A stretch of 64,000 bases of DNA from Nonomuraea coxensis DSM 45129 (lineage in GTDB: Bacteria > Actinomycetota > Actinomycetes > Streptosporangiales > Streptosporangiaceae), in NCBI RefSeq assembly GCF_019397265.1, contig NZ_CP068985.1, forward strand, positions 4,940,501 through 5,004,500, read 5' to 3'. The translations under genes and the position numbers were made by a program. Of the stretch, positions 7,642 through 16,655 are shown piece by piece. The notes under the pieces were generated by a model. The model ran no database searches, was not told the DNA's origin, and saw only the letters and a program-made list of their open reading frames with translations. The first letter of the stretch is position 1, and each line of letters starts with the position of its first letter.

Positions 7642-8514
7642 TCACCGGGCGAGCAGGTCGCGCAGGGCCTCGGCGACCTCGGCGGGGGCCTCCTCGGCCA
7701 TGAAGTGGCCGAAAGCGACGGTCCGGTGGTCCAGATCGCCGGCCCAGGCCCGCCACAGAGCCGCCGCGTCGTAGCCGAGCGCCGCGCCCCAGTCCTGCTG
7801 GAGCACGGTGACCGGCATGGCGAGGCGCCTGCCCGCCGCCCGGTCGGCCCGGTCGTGCTCGGCGTCCACGCCGGCCGAGGCGCGGTAGTCGGCCACGATC
7901 GAGGGCACGGCCGCGCGGCAGGCGTCCAGATAGGCGGCCCGGACGCCGGGCGGGATCGCCCCCGCGTCGCCGGTCCACAGGTCGAGGAAGTGGCCGAAGA
8001 AAGCGTCCGCGCTCGCCGCGATCATCGTCTCGGGCAGACCGGGCGGCTGCGCCATCAGGTACAGGTGGAAGCCGACGGCCGCGTCCGCGCCGCGCATCAC
8101 GTCCCACATGTCGAGCGTGGGCAGGACGTCGAGGCAGGCGAGATGGGTGATCGCGGCCGGGCGGTCGAGCCCGGCGCGGAAGGCGACCAGGGCGCCGCGG
8201 TCGTGGCCGGCCAGCGCGAAGCGCTCGTGCCCGAGGGCGCGGGCCAGCGCGACGACGTCGGCGGCCATGGTGCGCTTGCTGTAGGTGCCGGGCCCGGTCT
8301 CGGCGGGTTTGTCGCTGGCGCCGTACCCGCGCAGGTCGGGGCAGATCACCGTGTGGGCGGTGGCGAGGCGGGCGGCCACGTGCCGCCACATCAGATGGGT
8401 CTGCGGGAAGCCGTGCAGCAGCACGACGGGGCTGCCGGAGCCGGCGACGGCCGCGTTCAGCACCACGCCGCCGGCGACCGGGACGCGGCGGTAGTCGAAG
8501 CCTGGGATCCGCAT
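7642..8514 (-). CDS. alpha/beta hydrolase, fluoroacetate-dehalogenase-like
   Basis: The 290-residue product has HGFPQTHLMW (oxyanion region), DLRGYGASDKP, the nucleophile motif GHDRG with Asp105, and His270 in AFGHFMAEEAP. HGFPQ/DLRGYG/GHDRG is the signature of haloacetate dehalogenases and related epoxide hydrolases. From memory of the Rhodopseudomonas enzyme, the second halide-binding Arg and the fluoride-binding Trp appear as Leu109 and Leu151 here, so C-F cleavage is doubtful; hydrolysis of another halide, an epoxide or an ester is possible. It is divergent from the BTAD regulator at 8594, with 79 bp between starts, which suggests control by that regulator. Confidence 0.85.
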   Translation of the reverse strand: MRIPGFDYRRVPVAGGVVLNAAVAGSGSPVVLLHGFPQTHLMWRHVAARLATAHTVICPDLRGYGASDKPAETGPGTYSKRTMAADVVALARALGHERFALAGHDRGALVAFRAGLDRPAAITHLACLDVLPTLDMWDVMRGADAAVGFHLYLMAQPPGLPETMIAASADAFFGHFLDLWTGDAGAIPPGVRAAYLDACRAAVPSIVADYRASAGVDAEHDRADRAAGRRLAMPVTVLQQDWGAALGYDAAALWRAWAGDLDHRTVAFGHFMAEEAPAEVAEALRDLLAR

Positions 8515-8593
8515 GGGGTTTCCTCTCGTCGGGGTCGGCTCCCAGCCTGCCGGGCGGCGATGAGCATCCGATGAGCACGCTACGGTCGACAGG

Positions 8594-10594
8594 GTGGGGG
8601 TGCGGTTCGGGGTGCTGGGGCCGGTGACGGCCTGGGACGACGCCGGCGACACGATCGACGTCAAGGGGCCGCGGCACCGGGCGGTGCTGGCCAGGCTGAT
8701 CGTCGCCCGCCGCCGCGTCGTCCCCGTGGAGCTGCTGGTGGCCGACCTGTGGGAGGACGACCCGCCGGGCGGCGCGGTGGGCGCGGTGCGGACGTTCGTG
8801 GCGGCGCTGCGCCGCGCCCTGGAACCGGAGCGGCCGCCACGCGCCGCGCCGCGGCTGCTGGTCACCGAAGGCCCCGGATACGCGCTGCGCGCCGAGGCCG
8901 ACGCGGTCGACGCCTGGCGGTTCGAGCGGGCGGTGGCGGACTCCGGCACGCTCCCGCCCCGGGAGGCGCTCGCCCGGCTGGAGGAGGCGCTGGGCTGGTG
9001 GCGGGGTCCGGCGTACGCCGAGTTCGCCGGGCAGGACTGGGCGCGGGCCGAGCGTTCACGGCTGGCGGAGCTGCGGCTGCAGGCCGTCGAACGGCGGGCC
9101 GAGGCGCGCCTCGCCGTACGCCCGGCGGCCGAGGCGGTGCCCGACCTGGACGCCCACGTGGCCGAGCACCCGTGGCGGGAGGACGGCTGGCGGCTGCTGG
9201 CGCTGGCGCTGTACCGGGCGGGGCGGCAAGGGGACGCGCTGGCGGTGCTGCGGCGGGCGCGGGCGCTGCTGGTCAAGGAACTGGGCGTGGATCCGGGGCC
9301 GGCACTGCGCCGGCTGGAGTCGGACATCCTGCGCCAGGCGCCGCATCTCGACCCCGCCGCCTCCGGCACGGCGGACACGGTGTGGGCGCGGGCGGCCGCC
9401 GCCTACGACCGCAGCGCGCCGCCGGGGGCGCGGGCGCGGCTGGAGTCGACGGTCACCCTCATGCGCGACCTGGCCGTCACGGGCGGCGCGGGGCTGGAGG
9501 CGGCCGGTCGGCACCGGGTGGCGGCCGTCGCGGCGGCCGAGGAACTGGGCGACGCCGAGCTGACGGCGCGGGTGATCGGGGCGTTCGACGTACCGGCGAT
9601 CTGGACCCGGTCCGACGACCCTGCCCAGGCAGCGCTGGTGGTCGCGGCGGCCGAGCGCGCCCTCGCCGCGCTGCCCCCGGACGGGACGCGGGCGCGCAAG
9701 GCGACGCGGGCGCGGCTGCTGGCGGCGATCGGGCTGGAGACGCGCGGCGGGCACGGGCCGCGCGGCCCGGAGGCGGCCCGGCTGGCCGAGCGGCTGGCCC
9801 GCGACCTGGACGATCCGGCGCTGCTGGCCTTCGCGCTCAACGCCGTGTTCATGCAGAGCTTCGGACGCGCGGGGCTGTCCGGGCGCCGGGACGCCGTCGG
9901 GGCCGAGCTGATCACGCTGTCGCAGCGGCACGGGCTGGTCACCTTCGAGGTGCTCGGCCACCTCGTACGGCTGCAGTCACGCTGCGCCGTGGGCGACTTC
10001 GCGGGGGCCGGCGGGCACGCCGCCGCGGCGGAACGGCTCGCCGAGCGGCACGAACGGCCGCTGGTGGAGGTGTTCACGGGCTGGTACCGGGCCCTGCGCC
10101 TGGACTGGACGAGCTCCCCGGCGGCCGGCGCGTTCGCCCGCGTGGAGGCCGCTTACCGTGAGGCGGCCGGGCTGCTGGACGGGTCAGGGATGCCCGGGCT
10201 GGAACGAGGGCTGCCGGCACTGGCGCTGCTGTGCGCGCGGGTCCGCCGCGGCCTGCCGCCCCCACAGGTGCAGGACGCGGAGGGGCACTGGGGGCCGTAC
10301 GAGCCGTGGATCCGCCCGTTGACGCTGGCCGCCCAGTCCCGGGAGGAGGAGGCCGCGGCGGCGCTGGACGAGGTGCCTGACCCGCCGCGCGACCTGCTGC
10401 TGGAGGCCATGTGGTGCCTGGTGGCGCGGGCGGCGGTCGCGGCAGGCCACCGGGAGGCGGCGCGGCGGGCCCGTGACGCGCTGGCCCCCGCGGCCGGTGA
10501 GCTGGCGGGCGCGGGCAGCGGCCTGCTCACCCTGGGGCCGGTCGCCGACCACCTGGCCGCGCTCACGCCGCTCGTCCGGCGGGCATCCGGGTGA
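8594..10594 (+). CDS. AfsR/SARP-type transcriptional regulator (wHTH-BTAD)
   Basis: The 666-residue product starts GTG (VGVRFGVLGPVTAWDDAG). Residues 1-95 form an OmpR-like winged helix (GPRHRAVLARLIVARRRVVPVELLVADLWEDDPP), followed by a bacterial transcriptional activation domain to about 245 (LGWWRGPAYAEF, EHPWREDGWRLLALALYRAGRQGDAL, LGVDPGPALRRLE). No NB-ARC P-loop is visible; the rest is Ala/Arg-rich helical sequence, probably TPR-like. Such proteins activate nearby promoters, and the divergent hydrolase at 7642 and the SDR at 10638 are the nearest candidates. No antibiotic cluster is present in the window. Confidence 0.9.
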   Translation: MGVRFGVLGPVTAWDDAGDTIDVKGPRHRAVLARLIVARRRVVPVELLVADLWEDDPPGGAVGAVRTFVAALRRALEPERPPRAAPRLLVTEGPGYALRAEADAVDAWRFERAVADSGTLPPREALARLEEALGWWRGPAYAEFAGQDWARAERSRLAELRLQAVERRAEARLAVRPAAEAVPDLDAHVAEHPWREDGWRLLALALYRAGRQGDALAVLRRARALLVKELGVDPGPALRRLESDILRQAPHLDPAASGTADTVWARAAAAYDRSAPPGARARLESTVTLMRDLAVTGGAGLEAAGRHRVAAVAAAEELGDAELTARVIGAFDVPAIWTRSDDPAQAALVVAAAERALAALPPDGTRARKATRARLLAAIGLETRGGHGPRGPEAARLAERLARDLDDPALLAFALNAVFMQSFGRAGLSGRRDAVGAELITLSQRHGLVTFEVLGHLVRLQSRCAVGDFAGAGGHAAAAERLAERHERPLVEVFTGWYRALRLDWTSSPAAGAFARVEAAYREAAGLLDGSGMPGLERGLPALALLCARVRRGLPPPQVQDAEGHWGPYEPWIRPLTLAAQSREEEAAAALDEVPDPPRDLLLEAMWCLVARAAVAAGHREAARRARDALAPAAGELAGAGSGLLTLGPVADHLAALTPLVRRASG

Positions 10595-10637
10595 CGGGCG
10601 GGTTAGGGTGGGAGACCTCCGGCGGAGGGACGCTGCG

Positions 10638-11456
10638 ATGGCGGCCAGGACCATGATCCTTACCGGGGCCAGCGACGGCATCGGCCGCGCGGCCGCACGC
10701 ATCCTGCACGGGCGCGGCGAGCGGGTCGTGCTCGTCGGGCGTTCGCCGGGCAAGACCGAGGCCCTCGGCAAGGAGCTCGGGGCCGACTTCCACGTGGCCG
10801 ACTTCGCCCGGCTGGACGAGGTGCGGGCGCTGGCGCGGACGCTGCTGGAGCGCCACCCGGTCATCGACGTGCTGGCCAACAACGCCGGCGGCATCATGGG
10901 CTCGCGCCGCGTGACGGCCGACGGCCACGAGAGCACCTTCCAGGTCAACCACCTGGCGCCGTTCCTGCTCACCACGCTGCTCCTGCCGCGCCTGACGGAG
11001 AGCCGCGCCACCGTGATCAACACCTCCAGCGAGCTCAACCGCGGCGCCCGCCTCGACCTCGACGACCTCGACGCCGAACGCCGCTACTCCGGCACCCGCG
11101 CCTACTCCAACTCCAAGCTGGCCAACATCCTGTTCACCCGCGAGCTGCAGCGCCGCCACGGCGCCGCCGGTCTCGCCGCGGCCTCCTTCCATCCCGGAGC
11201 GGTCGCGACGAACTTCGCCGACGGCACCGACAGCCTGGCCAGGCTCGTCTACCGCACGCCGCTCAAGCGGCTGATGCTCACGCCCGAGCAGGGCGCCGAC
11301 ACCCTCGTCTGGCTGGCCACCACGCCGCCCGGCGAGGGCTGGGAGCCCGGCGGCCACTACGCCAGACGCCGGCCCGCGCCCACCCACCGCCTGGCCGGCG
11401 ACCCGGAGACGGCGCGGCTGCTGTGGGAGCGCAGCGAGGCGATGCTCACCACCTGA
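10638..11456 (+). CDS. short-chain dehydrogenase/reductase
   Basis: The 272-residue NAD(P)-dependent enzyme has TGASDGIGRAAA (cofactor-binding TGxxxGIG), NNAGG, INTSSE and the catalytic YSNSK (Y-x-x-x-K). The closest pattern is the retinol-dehydrogenase/WW-oxidoreductase-like SDR group, judging by NHLAPFLLT and the FHPGAVATNF segment. GGAGGGA lies 7 bases before the ATG. It follows the SARP gene in the same direction after 43 bp and ends five bases before the convergent AsnC pseudogene. Substrate unknown. Confidence 0.9.
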   Translation: MAARTMILTGASDGIGRAAARILHGRGERVVLVGRSPGKTEALGKELGADFHVADFARLDEVRALARTLLERHPVIDVLANNAGGIMGSRRVTADGHESTFQVNHLAPFLLTTLLLPRLTESRATVINTSSELNRGARLDLDDLDAERRYSGTRAYSNSKLANILFTRELQRRHGAAGLAAASFHPGAVATNFADGTDSLARLVYRTPLKRLMLTPEQGADTLVWLATTPPGEGWEPGGHYARRRPAPTHRLAGDPETARLLWERSEAMLTT

Positions 11457-11461
11457 CCCGG

Positions 11462-12155
11462 TCAGGGGGCGTAGGTGAGGGCCTGGACGCGGCGCAGGGT
11501 GAGGGTCGTCTCCACGCTCCGCACGCCGGTCAGCCCGCCGAGCCGGTCACTGAGATAGGCGTAGAGGTCGGCGGTGGCACGGCAGAGCACCAGGACGGCG
11601 AGGTTGGCCCGGCCCGTGACGGCGGCCGCGAACCGCACCTCGCCGTGCCCCGCCACCGCCTGCCCGGCCTCGGCGAGCGCGTACGGGGCGACGGTCAGCC
11701 AGCACATCGCCTCGACGCCCTGGCCGAGCGGCTCGCGGTCGTACTCGACGGCGGAGTAGAGCACCCCCGCCCCCACCCCCGCAGCCGCTCCAGCCGCCGC
11801 CTGGTCGCGGCCGAGGACTGGCCGGTCGCGGCCTCCAGCACATCACCTCGGTGCCGCCGGACAGCAGGTCGACGTACCGGGTGGCGGGGCGGCGGGCGAG
11901 CGCGGCGGCCAGTTGCTCGGCCACGTTCGGGGTGCACGCCAGCCGGACGATCCAGCTCTCACGCCCCAGCCTGCTGTCGTCACTCATGCCGGTCACGCGC
12001 AGCCGTACGGTGTGCCGCAGCCGCCGGACGCGGCGGGCGACGGTCTGGTCGGAGACGCCCAGCACCTTCCCGATGCGGCTGAAGGAGGCACGTCCGTCGA
12101 GTTCGAGCGCTTGCAGCAGCTTCAGGTCGAGCAGGTCGAGCGTCTGGTGCGCCAC
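11462..12155 (-). pseudogene. Lrp/AsnC-family regulator with frameshifts
   Basis: The N-terminal part (MAHQTLDLLDLKLLQALELD, HTH in FSRIGKVLGVSDQTVARRVRRL, then YVDLLSGGTEVMC) reads in one frame from 12155. A stretch resembling the expected linker (LEAATGQSSAATRRRLERL) is in a second frame. The C-terminal half (VLYSAVEYDREPLGQG to VRSVETTLTLRRVQALTYAP) is in a third, ending at 11462. The breaks fall near 11845 and in the G-rich run around 11761-11785. Either the gene is inactivated, or the run holds sequencing errors and an intact ~230-residue regulator exists. It is convergent with the SDR and divergent from the pirin operon. Confidence 0.8.
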
Positions 12156-12519
12156 GGTTCTCCTGGCGGGCGGGCACGGGCGGCGGAAGGTGGCCGGAGC
12201 GGCGGTCAGGTCGTCGTACGCGCCCGGCCGGCCGGCGCCGCGGAGCCCGCCCGGATTCGCGCGCGCCGGTGCGGGACGGCGGCCGAGCGGCGGCGGGACG
12301 GCGGCGCAGCAGCACCGCGGCGGGCGGCGCGGTCGCCCGGCCCGTCACCTTGCCCCGGTCACAACCCCGGCCGCCAGCCGGCTCCTCCCGCGTCGCCGGC
12401 ATCCGACATCGGCGGCCCCGCGGGCGGCGGAATCCGACATCCAGCCGCCCGGGAATGCCGGCGGGCCCCCGGCGGTTGCACGGCCTAAGAAGTTGAAACT
12501 TCAACCTGGAAGGTGTGTC
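12156..12519. other. intergenic region between the AsnC-type gene and pirin
   Basis: These 364 bases are strongly GC-rich with no open frame that looks coding. The only clear signal is the palindrome at 12492-12505 and an AAGG-type ribosome site before the pirin ATG at 12520. Promoters for both divergent genes should lie here. Confidence 0.6.
12492..12505. promoter_or_regulatory. palindromic operator upstream of pirin
   Basis: GTTGAA-AC-TTCAAC is a perfect inverted repeat with 6-bp arms in an otherwise GC-rich stretch, 14 bases before the pirin start codon. Its position between promoter and ribosome site suggests repressor binding. The cognate regulator is not evident; the adjacent Lrp-type gene is one candidate and an unlinked MarR/TetR protein another. 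Confidence 0.6.
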
Positions 12520-13500
12520 ATGCCCGCCGTCACCGCAGACACCCTGACGCTGCCCCGCGTCGCAGCCCCCGACCCGGCCACCGCCACGCCGCGCCCCGTG
12601 CGCTCGGTGACGACCGCCCCCAGCGGCTACGAGGGCGAGGGCTTCCCCGTCCGGCGCGCCTTCGCCGGAATCCCCCAGTCGCTGCTCGACCCCTTCATCC
12701 ACATGGACCAGATGGGCGAGGTCGAGTACGCCCCCGGCGAGCCCAAAGGCACCCCCTGGCACCCGCACCGCGGCTTCGAGACCGTCACCTACATCATCGA
12801 CGGCGTCTTCGAGCACCAGGACTCCGCCGGCGGCGGCGGCACGATCACCGACGGCGACACCCAATGGATGACCGCCGGCAGCGGCCTGCTCCACATCGAG
12901 AAGCCGCCCGAGCACCTGGTCGTCTCCGGCGGGCTGTTCCACGGCGTCCAGCTCTGGGTCAACCTGCCCCGCGCCCACAAGTTCCACGCACCCCGCTACC
13001 AGGACATCCGCGGCCGGCAGTCCGCGCTGCTCGCCTCCGCCGACGGCGGCACGCTGCTGCGCGTCATCGCCGGAGACCTGGACGGCCACCCCGGACCCGG
13101 CGTCACCTTCACCCCCATCACGATGGTGCACGCCACCCTCAGCCCCGGCGCCCGGCTCGACCTGCCGTGGAACCCCGGCTTCAACGCCCTGGCGTACGTG
13201 CTCGCCGGACACGGCACCGCCGGCCCCGGACGACGCCCCGTCGCCAAGGGACAACTGGCCGTCTTCGGCGCGGGCGGCTCGCTCACCCTCGACGCCGCCC
13301 CCACCCAGCCCCACGCCGAACCAAACCTGGAGGTGCTGCTCCTCGGCGGGCAGCCCATCCGCGAACCCGTCGTCCACTACGGGCCGTTCGTCATGAACAC
13401 CCGCGCCGAGATCCACCAGGCCATGGAGGACTACCGGGCCGGCCGCCTCGGCGTCGTCCCCGCCGCCCGCCTCCCCCACACCGGCCCAGGGAAGGAGTGA
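12520..13500 (+). CDS. pirin family protein (bicupin)
   Basis: The 326-residue product has the pirin N-terminal cupin with metal-binding His in PWHPHRGFETVTYI and HIEKPPEHL, followed by FHGVQLWVNLP and a second cupin domain (LPWNPGFNALAYVLAGHG). Pirins include quercetinase-like dioxygenases and redox-responsive cofactors; which applies is not visible. GGAAGGTG precedes the ATG. The TPR gene begins two bases after the stop, so the two form an operon ended by the hairpin at 13821-13852. Confidence 0.92.
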   Translation: MPAVTADTLTLPRVAAPDPATATPRPVRSVTTAPSGYEGEGFPVRRAFAGIPQSLLDPFIHMDQMGEVEYAPGEPKGTPWHPHRGFETVTYIIDGVFEHQDSAGGGGTITDGDTQWMTAGSGLLHIEKPPEHLVVSGGLFHGVQLWVNLPRAHKFHAPRYQDIRGRQSALLASADGGTLLRVIAGDLDGHPGPGVTFTPITMVHATLSPGARLDLPWNPGFNALAYVLAGHGTAGPGRRPVAKGQLAVFGAGGSLTLDAAPTQPHAEPNLEVLLLGGQPIREPVVHYGPFVMNTRAEIHQAMEDYRAGRLGVVPAARLPHTGPGKE

Positions 13501-13502
13501 CC

Positions 13503-13814
13503 ATGCTCGCCGACACCTACGCCCGCGGGCGCATGTTCTTCCAGCTCAAGGACTACATCGAAGCCGCCCGCCACCTCGCCGCCGTCGTCGCCGAAGCGCC
13601 CGGCGACGTCGCCGCCCGGCTGCTGCTGGCCCGCGCCTACTACCACTCCGCCCAGCTCGGGCGGGCCGAGGCCGAGCTGCGGCAGGTCATCGAGCGCGAC
13701 CCGGCCGAGGCGTACGCGTACCTGCTGCTCGGCCGGACGCTCGAACGGCGCAGCCGGCCCCAGGAGGCGGCGCCGTACCTGCGGCTGCACGCCGTCATGA
13801 CGGGCACCGCCTGA
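13503..13814 (+). CDS. small tetratricopeptide-repeat protein
   Basis: The 103-residue product consists of about two and a half TPR units: YARGRMFFQLKDYIEAARHL, ARLLLARAYYHSAQLGRAEA, then AYAYLLLGRTLERRSRPQEA. It carries no signal peptide or membrane segment and probably acts as a binding partner. The ATG lies two bases after the pirin stop, with GGAAGGAG near the pirin end as ribosome site, so translation is likely coupled. A pirin partner role is inferred only from this linkage. Confidence 0.85.
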   Translation: MLADTYARGRMFFQLKDYIEAARHLAAVVAEAPGDVAARLLLARAYYHSAQLGRAEAELRQVIERDPAEAYAYLLLGRTLERRSRPQEAAPYLRLHAVMTGTA

Positions 13815-13820
13815 ACCACC

Positions 13821-13852
13821 GCCCGGACGCGGGCCACCGCCCGCGTCCGGGC
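13821..13852 (+). terminator. strong hairpin terminator after the pirin-TPR operon
   Basis: GCCCGGACGCGGGC and its exact reverse complement are separated by the 4-base loop CACC, giving a perfect 14-bp GC stem seven bases after the TPR stop codon. No U-run follows, as is usual in very GC-rich actinomycetes. Confidence 0.85.
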
Positions 13853-13998
13853 ACCGTCCGCGCCGACCTCAGCCGAGCACGCCGCCGAGCCGCCCCTCCA
13901 ACATGAGCAGCAACTCCCCCAGCAGCCCGGCCAGCTCCCGCTCCCGCCGCCGGCGGACCAAGGGAAGCGGACAGGAAGTGACCGCCACTCCCCCCACA

Positions 13999-14991
13999 AT
14001 GAACCCCATGCCGAAGACGTCCGCGCGCCTGCTCTCCCTGCTCAGCCTGCTCCAGACCCGCCGCGACTGGCCGGGAGCGCTGCTCGCCGAACGCCTCGAC
14101 GTCAGCCCCCGCACCGTCCGCCGCGACGTCGACCGCCTGCGCGAACTCGGCTACCCCATCACCGCCGTCAAAGGACCCGACGGCGGCTACCGCCTCGCCC
14201 CCGGCGCCGACCTGCCCCCGCTCCTCTTCGACGACGACCAGGCCGTCGCCCTCGCCATCGCCCTCCACCAGGCCGCCACCACCGGCGCCGACATCGCCGA
14301 AGCCGCCGCCCGCGCCCTCGCCACCGTCCGCCAGGTCATGCCCGCCCGCCTGCGCCACCGCGTCGACGCCCTCCACGTCACCGCCGTCGAACCCCCCGCC
14401 ACCCGGCCCCGCGCGCGAGCGGACAGCGCCGTCCTCATGGCCATCAGCGCGGCCGTCCACGCCCGCGAGATCCTCCGCTTCGACTACGCCTCCGGCCACG
14501 AGGACGACGCCCCGCCCCGCCGGACCGAGCCCCACCACCTCCTCACCTGGCGCGGACGCTGGTACCTCCTCGCCTGGGACCTCGACCGCCACGACTGGCG
14601 CACCTTCCGCGCCGACCGCATCACCCCGAAGATCCCGACCGGCCCCCGCTTCACCCCCCGCGAACCGCCCACCGGCGACGTGGCCACCTTCATCGCCGCC
14701 CGCTTCCGGGGCTCCGACCCCGCCGGCGGCACCGCCGAGTGGCCCTGCCAGGGCGAGGTCATCCTCCACCAGCCCGCCGCCGACGTGGCCCCCTACCTCC
14801 ACGACGGCGTCGTCGAGGAACTCGGCGCCGGCCGCTGCCGGCTCGTCCTCGGCTCCTGGTCGTGGCACGGCCTGGCCGCCGCTCTCGGCCGGTTCGACGC
14901 CGACATCGAGGTCGTCGGCCCGTCGTCGTTGAGGGAGGCTTTTGCGCGTCTGGGTGATCGTTACACCAGAGCCGCCGCCTTTACAAAGTAG
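13999..14991 (+). CDS. WYL-domain transcriptional regulator (YafY/DeoR-type HTH)
   Basis: The 330-residue product has an N-terminal helix-turn-helix (RLLSLLSLLQTRRDWPGALL, LDVSPRTVRRDVDRLRELGY), a wing with KGPDGGYRL, and a WYL domain (FDYASG, LLTWRGRWYLLAWDLDRHDWRTFRADRI) with a C-terminal extension. Starts at 13999 and 14008 are both in frame. The last residues (AAAFTK) are encoded by the 17-bp repeat at 14977-14993, so the natural C-terminus may have been altered by the event that created the repeat. Targets are unknown. Confidence 0.9.
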   Translation: MNPMPKTSARLLSLLSLLQTRRDWPGALLAERLDVSPRTVRRDVDRLRELGYPITAVKGPDGGYRLAPGADLPPLLFDDDQAVALAIALHQAATTGADIAEAAARALATVRQVMPARLRHRVDALHVTAVEPPATRPRARADSAVLMAISAAVHAREILRFDYASGHEDDAPPRRTEPHHLLTWRGRWYLLAWDLDRHDWRTFRADRITPKIPTGPRFTPREPPTGDVATFIAARFRGSDPAGGTAEWPCQGEVILHQPAADVAPYLHDGVVEELGAGRCRLVLGSWSWHGLAAALGRFDADIEVVGPSSLREAFARLGDRYTRAAAFTK

Positions 14992-14993
14992 AT
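14977..14993 (+). repeat. 17-bp direct repeat, copy A
   Basis: GCCTTTACAAAGTAGAT occurs here, covering the end of the WYL gene, and again at 17187-17203 next to the LLM gene's stop. It is unusually AT-rich for this genome. The two copies bracket the AMP-ligase and ATPase genes. Confidence 0.85.
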
Positions 14994-15040
14994 TCCGAGC
15001 GGCTGAGACGAGCCGCTGCGGCAGCCCGGCACGCGGCCGC

Positions 15041-16597
15041 TCAGCCCGTGACCTGCTCCAGGAGCCTGGTCCGGTCGACCTTGCCCGTCTGGTTGCGCGG
15101 CAGCGCCTCGACGAACACCACGTCGCGCGGCACCTTGTACGCCGCCAGCTCCGTCTTGACCGCCTTCCGCAGGTCGTCGGCCGTCGGCGGCGCGTCCGGG
15201 TCGGGCACCACGTACGCGGCCAGCCGCTGCCCGTACTCCTCGTCGGGCACGCCCAGCACCGCCACGTCGGCCACGCCCGGCCGTCCGGCCAGCAGGTTCT
15301 CGACCTCCTGCGGGAAGACGTTCTCGCCACCGGAGACGATCATGTCGTCGTCGCGGCCGTCGATGAACAGCAGCCCGTCCGGGCCCCGGTGGCCGAGGTC
15401 GCCGGTCGGCAGCAGGCCGTCGGCCGCGCCCGTGAACGTCAGCCCGCCCGACACCAGCACCCGGCCCACCTCGCCGGGCGGCTGCTCCGCGCCGTCCGGG
15501 CCCGCCACGCGGACGGTCGCGCCCCGCGGCGGGCGGCCCACGGTGCCGGGCGCGGCGCGCAGCTCGGCGGGCGTGGCCAGGGCCGCCCAGCCGGCCTCCG
15601 TGGAGCCGTACAGGTTGTAGACGACCTCGCCGTACGCGTCCATGAACGCGGCGGCCAGGCCGGGCGGCAGCGCCGAGCCGCCCGAGACCACCACCCGCAG
15701 CTCCGGCAGGCGGCGCGGCGGCCGGTCCAGCAGCCGGCGCAGCATGACGGGCACGGCCACCAGCGCCGCGGCCCGCTCGACGGCCAGCGCGTCCAGCACG
15801 GCGTCGGCGTCGAAGCGGCGCAGCAGCACGACCGGGCAGCCCAGCACCAGCGCGGCCCCGTACCAGAGCAGCCCGAGGCCGTGGAACAGCGGCGGCGCGA
15901 TGAGCATCGGCTCGCCGCCGCGCAGCGGCACCGTGCTCAGCATCGACACGAACGGCTCGGCCAGCTCGGCCAGCGACAGGCGCCGCGGAGCGCCCTTGGG
16001 CGTTCCGGTGGTGCCGGACGTCAGCAGCACCAGCCGCCCCGGCCGGCGCGGCGGCTCGGCGGCGGAGCCGGTGGCCAGGCCGGCGGCGGCGAGCGCGTCG
16101 AGATCGCTCACCCGCGGCCCGGCGAAGTCGACCGGCGGCAGGTCCGGCGCGGCGATGAGCACGTCCACGCCCTCCCGCGTCAGCAGCTCGCGCAGCCGCG
16201 GCCCGGCGAGCCCGGTGTTGAGCAGCAGCAGGTCCGCGCCGAGCCGCGACACCGCCGCGATCGCCAGCGGGAAGCCCCGGTCGTTGGGCCACATGACCGC
16301 GACCGTGCGCCCCGGCCCCACCGCGTACCGCCGCCGCAGCTCGGCCGCGAGGCCGGCGGCCCGCGCGTCCAGCTCGCCGAACGTCAGCGAGCCCGCCTCG
16401 TCCACCACCGCCGTGCGGTCCGGCCAGCGCGCCGCCGCGATCGCCACCCCGGCCGCCGGGGTGACGTGGAAATGCCGGTACGCCTCCACCACGCGGGCGA
16501 GCGCGGCGGGCGGCACCGGCCCCAGCAGCCCGTTGCGGGTCAGCGTGACCGCCGCCTCCACCCCGAAACCGCCCAGCTCCACCAGCTTTGCGAACAT
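15041..16597 (-). CDS. AMP-dependent acyl-CoA synthetase/ligase
   Basis: The 518-residue adenylate-forming enzyme activates a carboxylic acid with ATP and CoA. Motifs are LLTSGTTGTPKGAP (P-loop), YNLYGSTEAGW, TGDLGHRGPDGLL, IVSGGENVFPQEVE and the catalytic Lys in LPRNQTGKVDR. The N-terminal part (MFAKLVELGGFGVEAAVTL) resembles long-chain or FadD-like ligases seen in actinomycetes. The gene lies with the ATPase gene in the block bounded by the 17-bp repeats. No dedicated pathway genes flank it, so its substrate is unknown. Confidence 0.9.
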   Translation of the reverse strand: MFAKLVELGGFGVEAAVTLTRNGLLGPVPPAALARVVEAYRHFHVTPAAGVAIAAARWPDRTAVVDEAGSLTFGELDARAAGLAAELRRRYAVGPGRTVAVMWPNDRGFPLAIAAVSRLGADLLLLNTGLAGPRLRELLTREGVDVLIAAPDLPPVDFAGPRVSDLDALAAAGLATGSAAEPPRRPGRLVLLTSGTTGTPKGAPRRLSLAELAEPFVSMLSTVPLRGGEPMLIAPPLFHGLGLLWYGAALVLGCPVVLLRRFDADAVLDALAVERAAALVAVPVMLRRLLDRPPRRLPELRVVVSGGSALPPGLAAAFMDAYGEVVYNLYGSTEAGWAALATPAELRAAPGTVGRPPRGATVRVAGPDGAEQPPGEVGRVLVSGGLTFTGAADGLLPTGDLGHRGPDGLLFIDGRDDDMIVSGGENVFPQEVENLLAGRPGVADVAVLGVPDEEYGQRLAAYVVPDPDAPPTADDLRKAVKTELAAYKVPRDVVFVEALPRNQTGKVDRTRLLEQVTG

Positions 16598-16655
16598 CCG
16601 CGCACCGACGCCTTTCGCTCGAACGGGGATCGACGGAGATCGTACGTGTACCCCA

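Noticed and set aside
7642..8514. True fluoroacetate dehalogenase
   Set aside because: The nucleophile motif fits, but the positions that bind fluoride in the known enzyme appear as Leu here, so only family-level assignment is made.
13860..13998. Possible extension of the WYL regulator upstream to about 13903
   Set aside because: The added sequence is Ser/Arg-rich and unlike the HTH family start. The ATG codons at 13999 and 14008 give a normal N-terminus.
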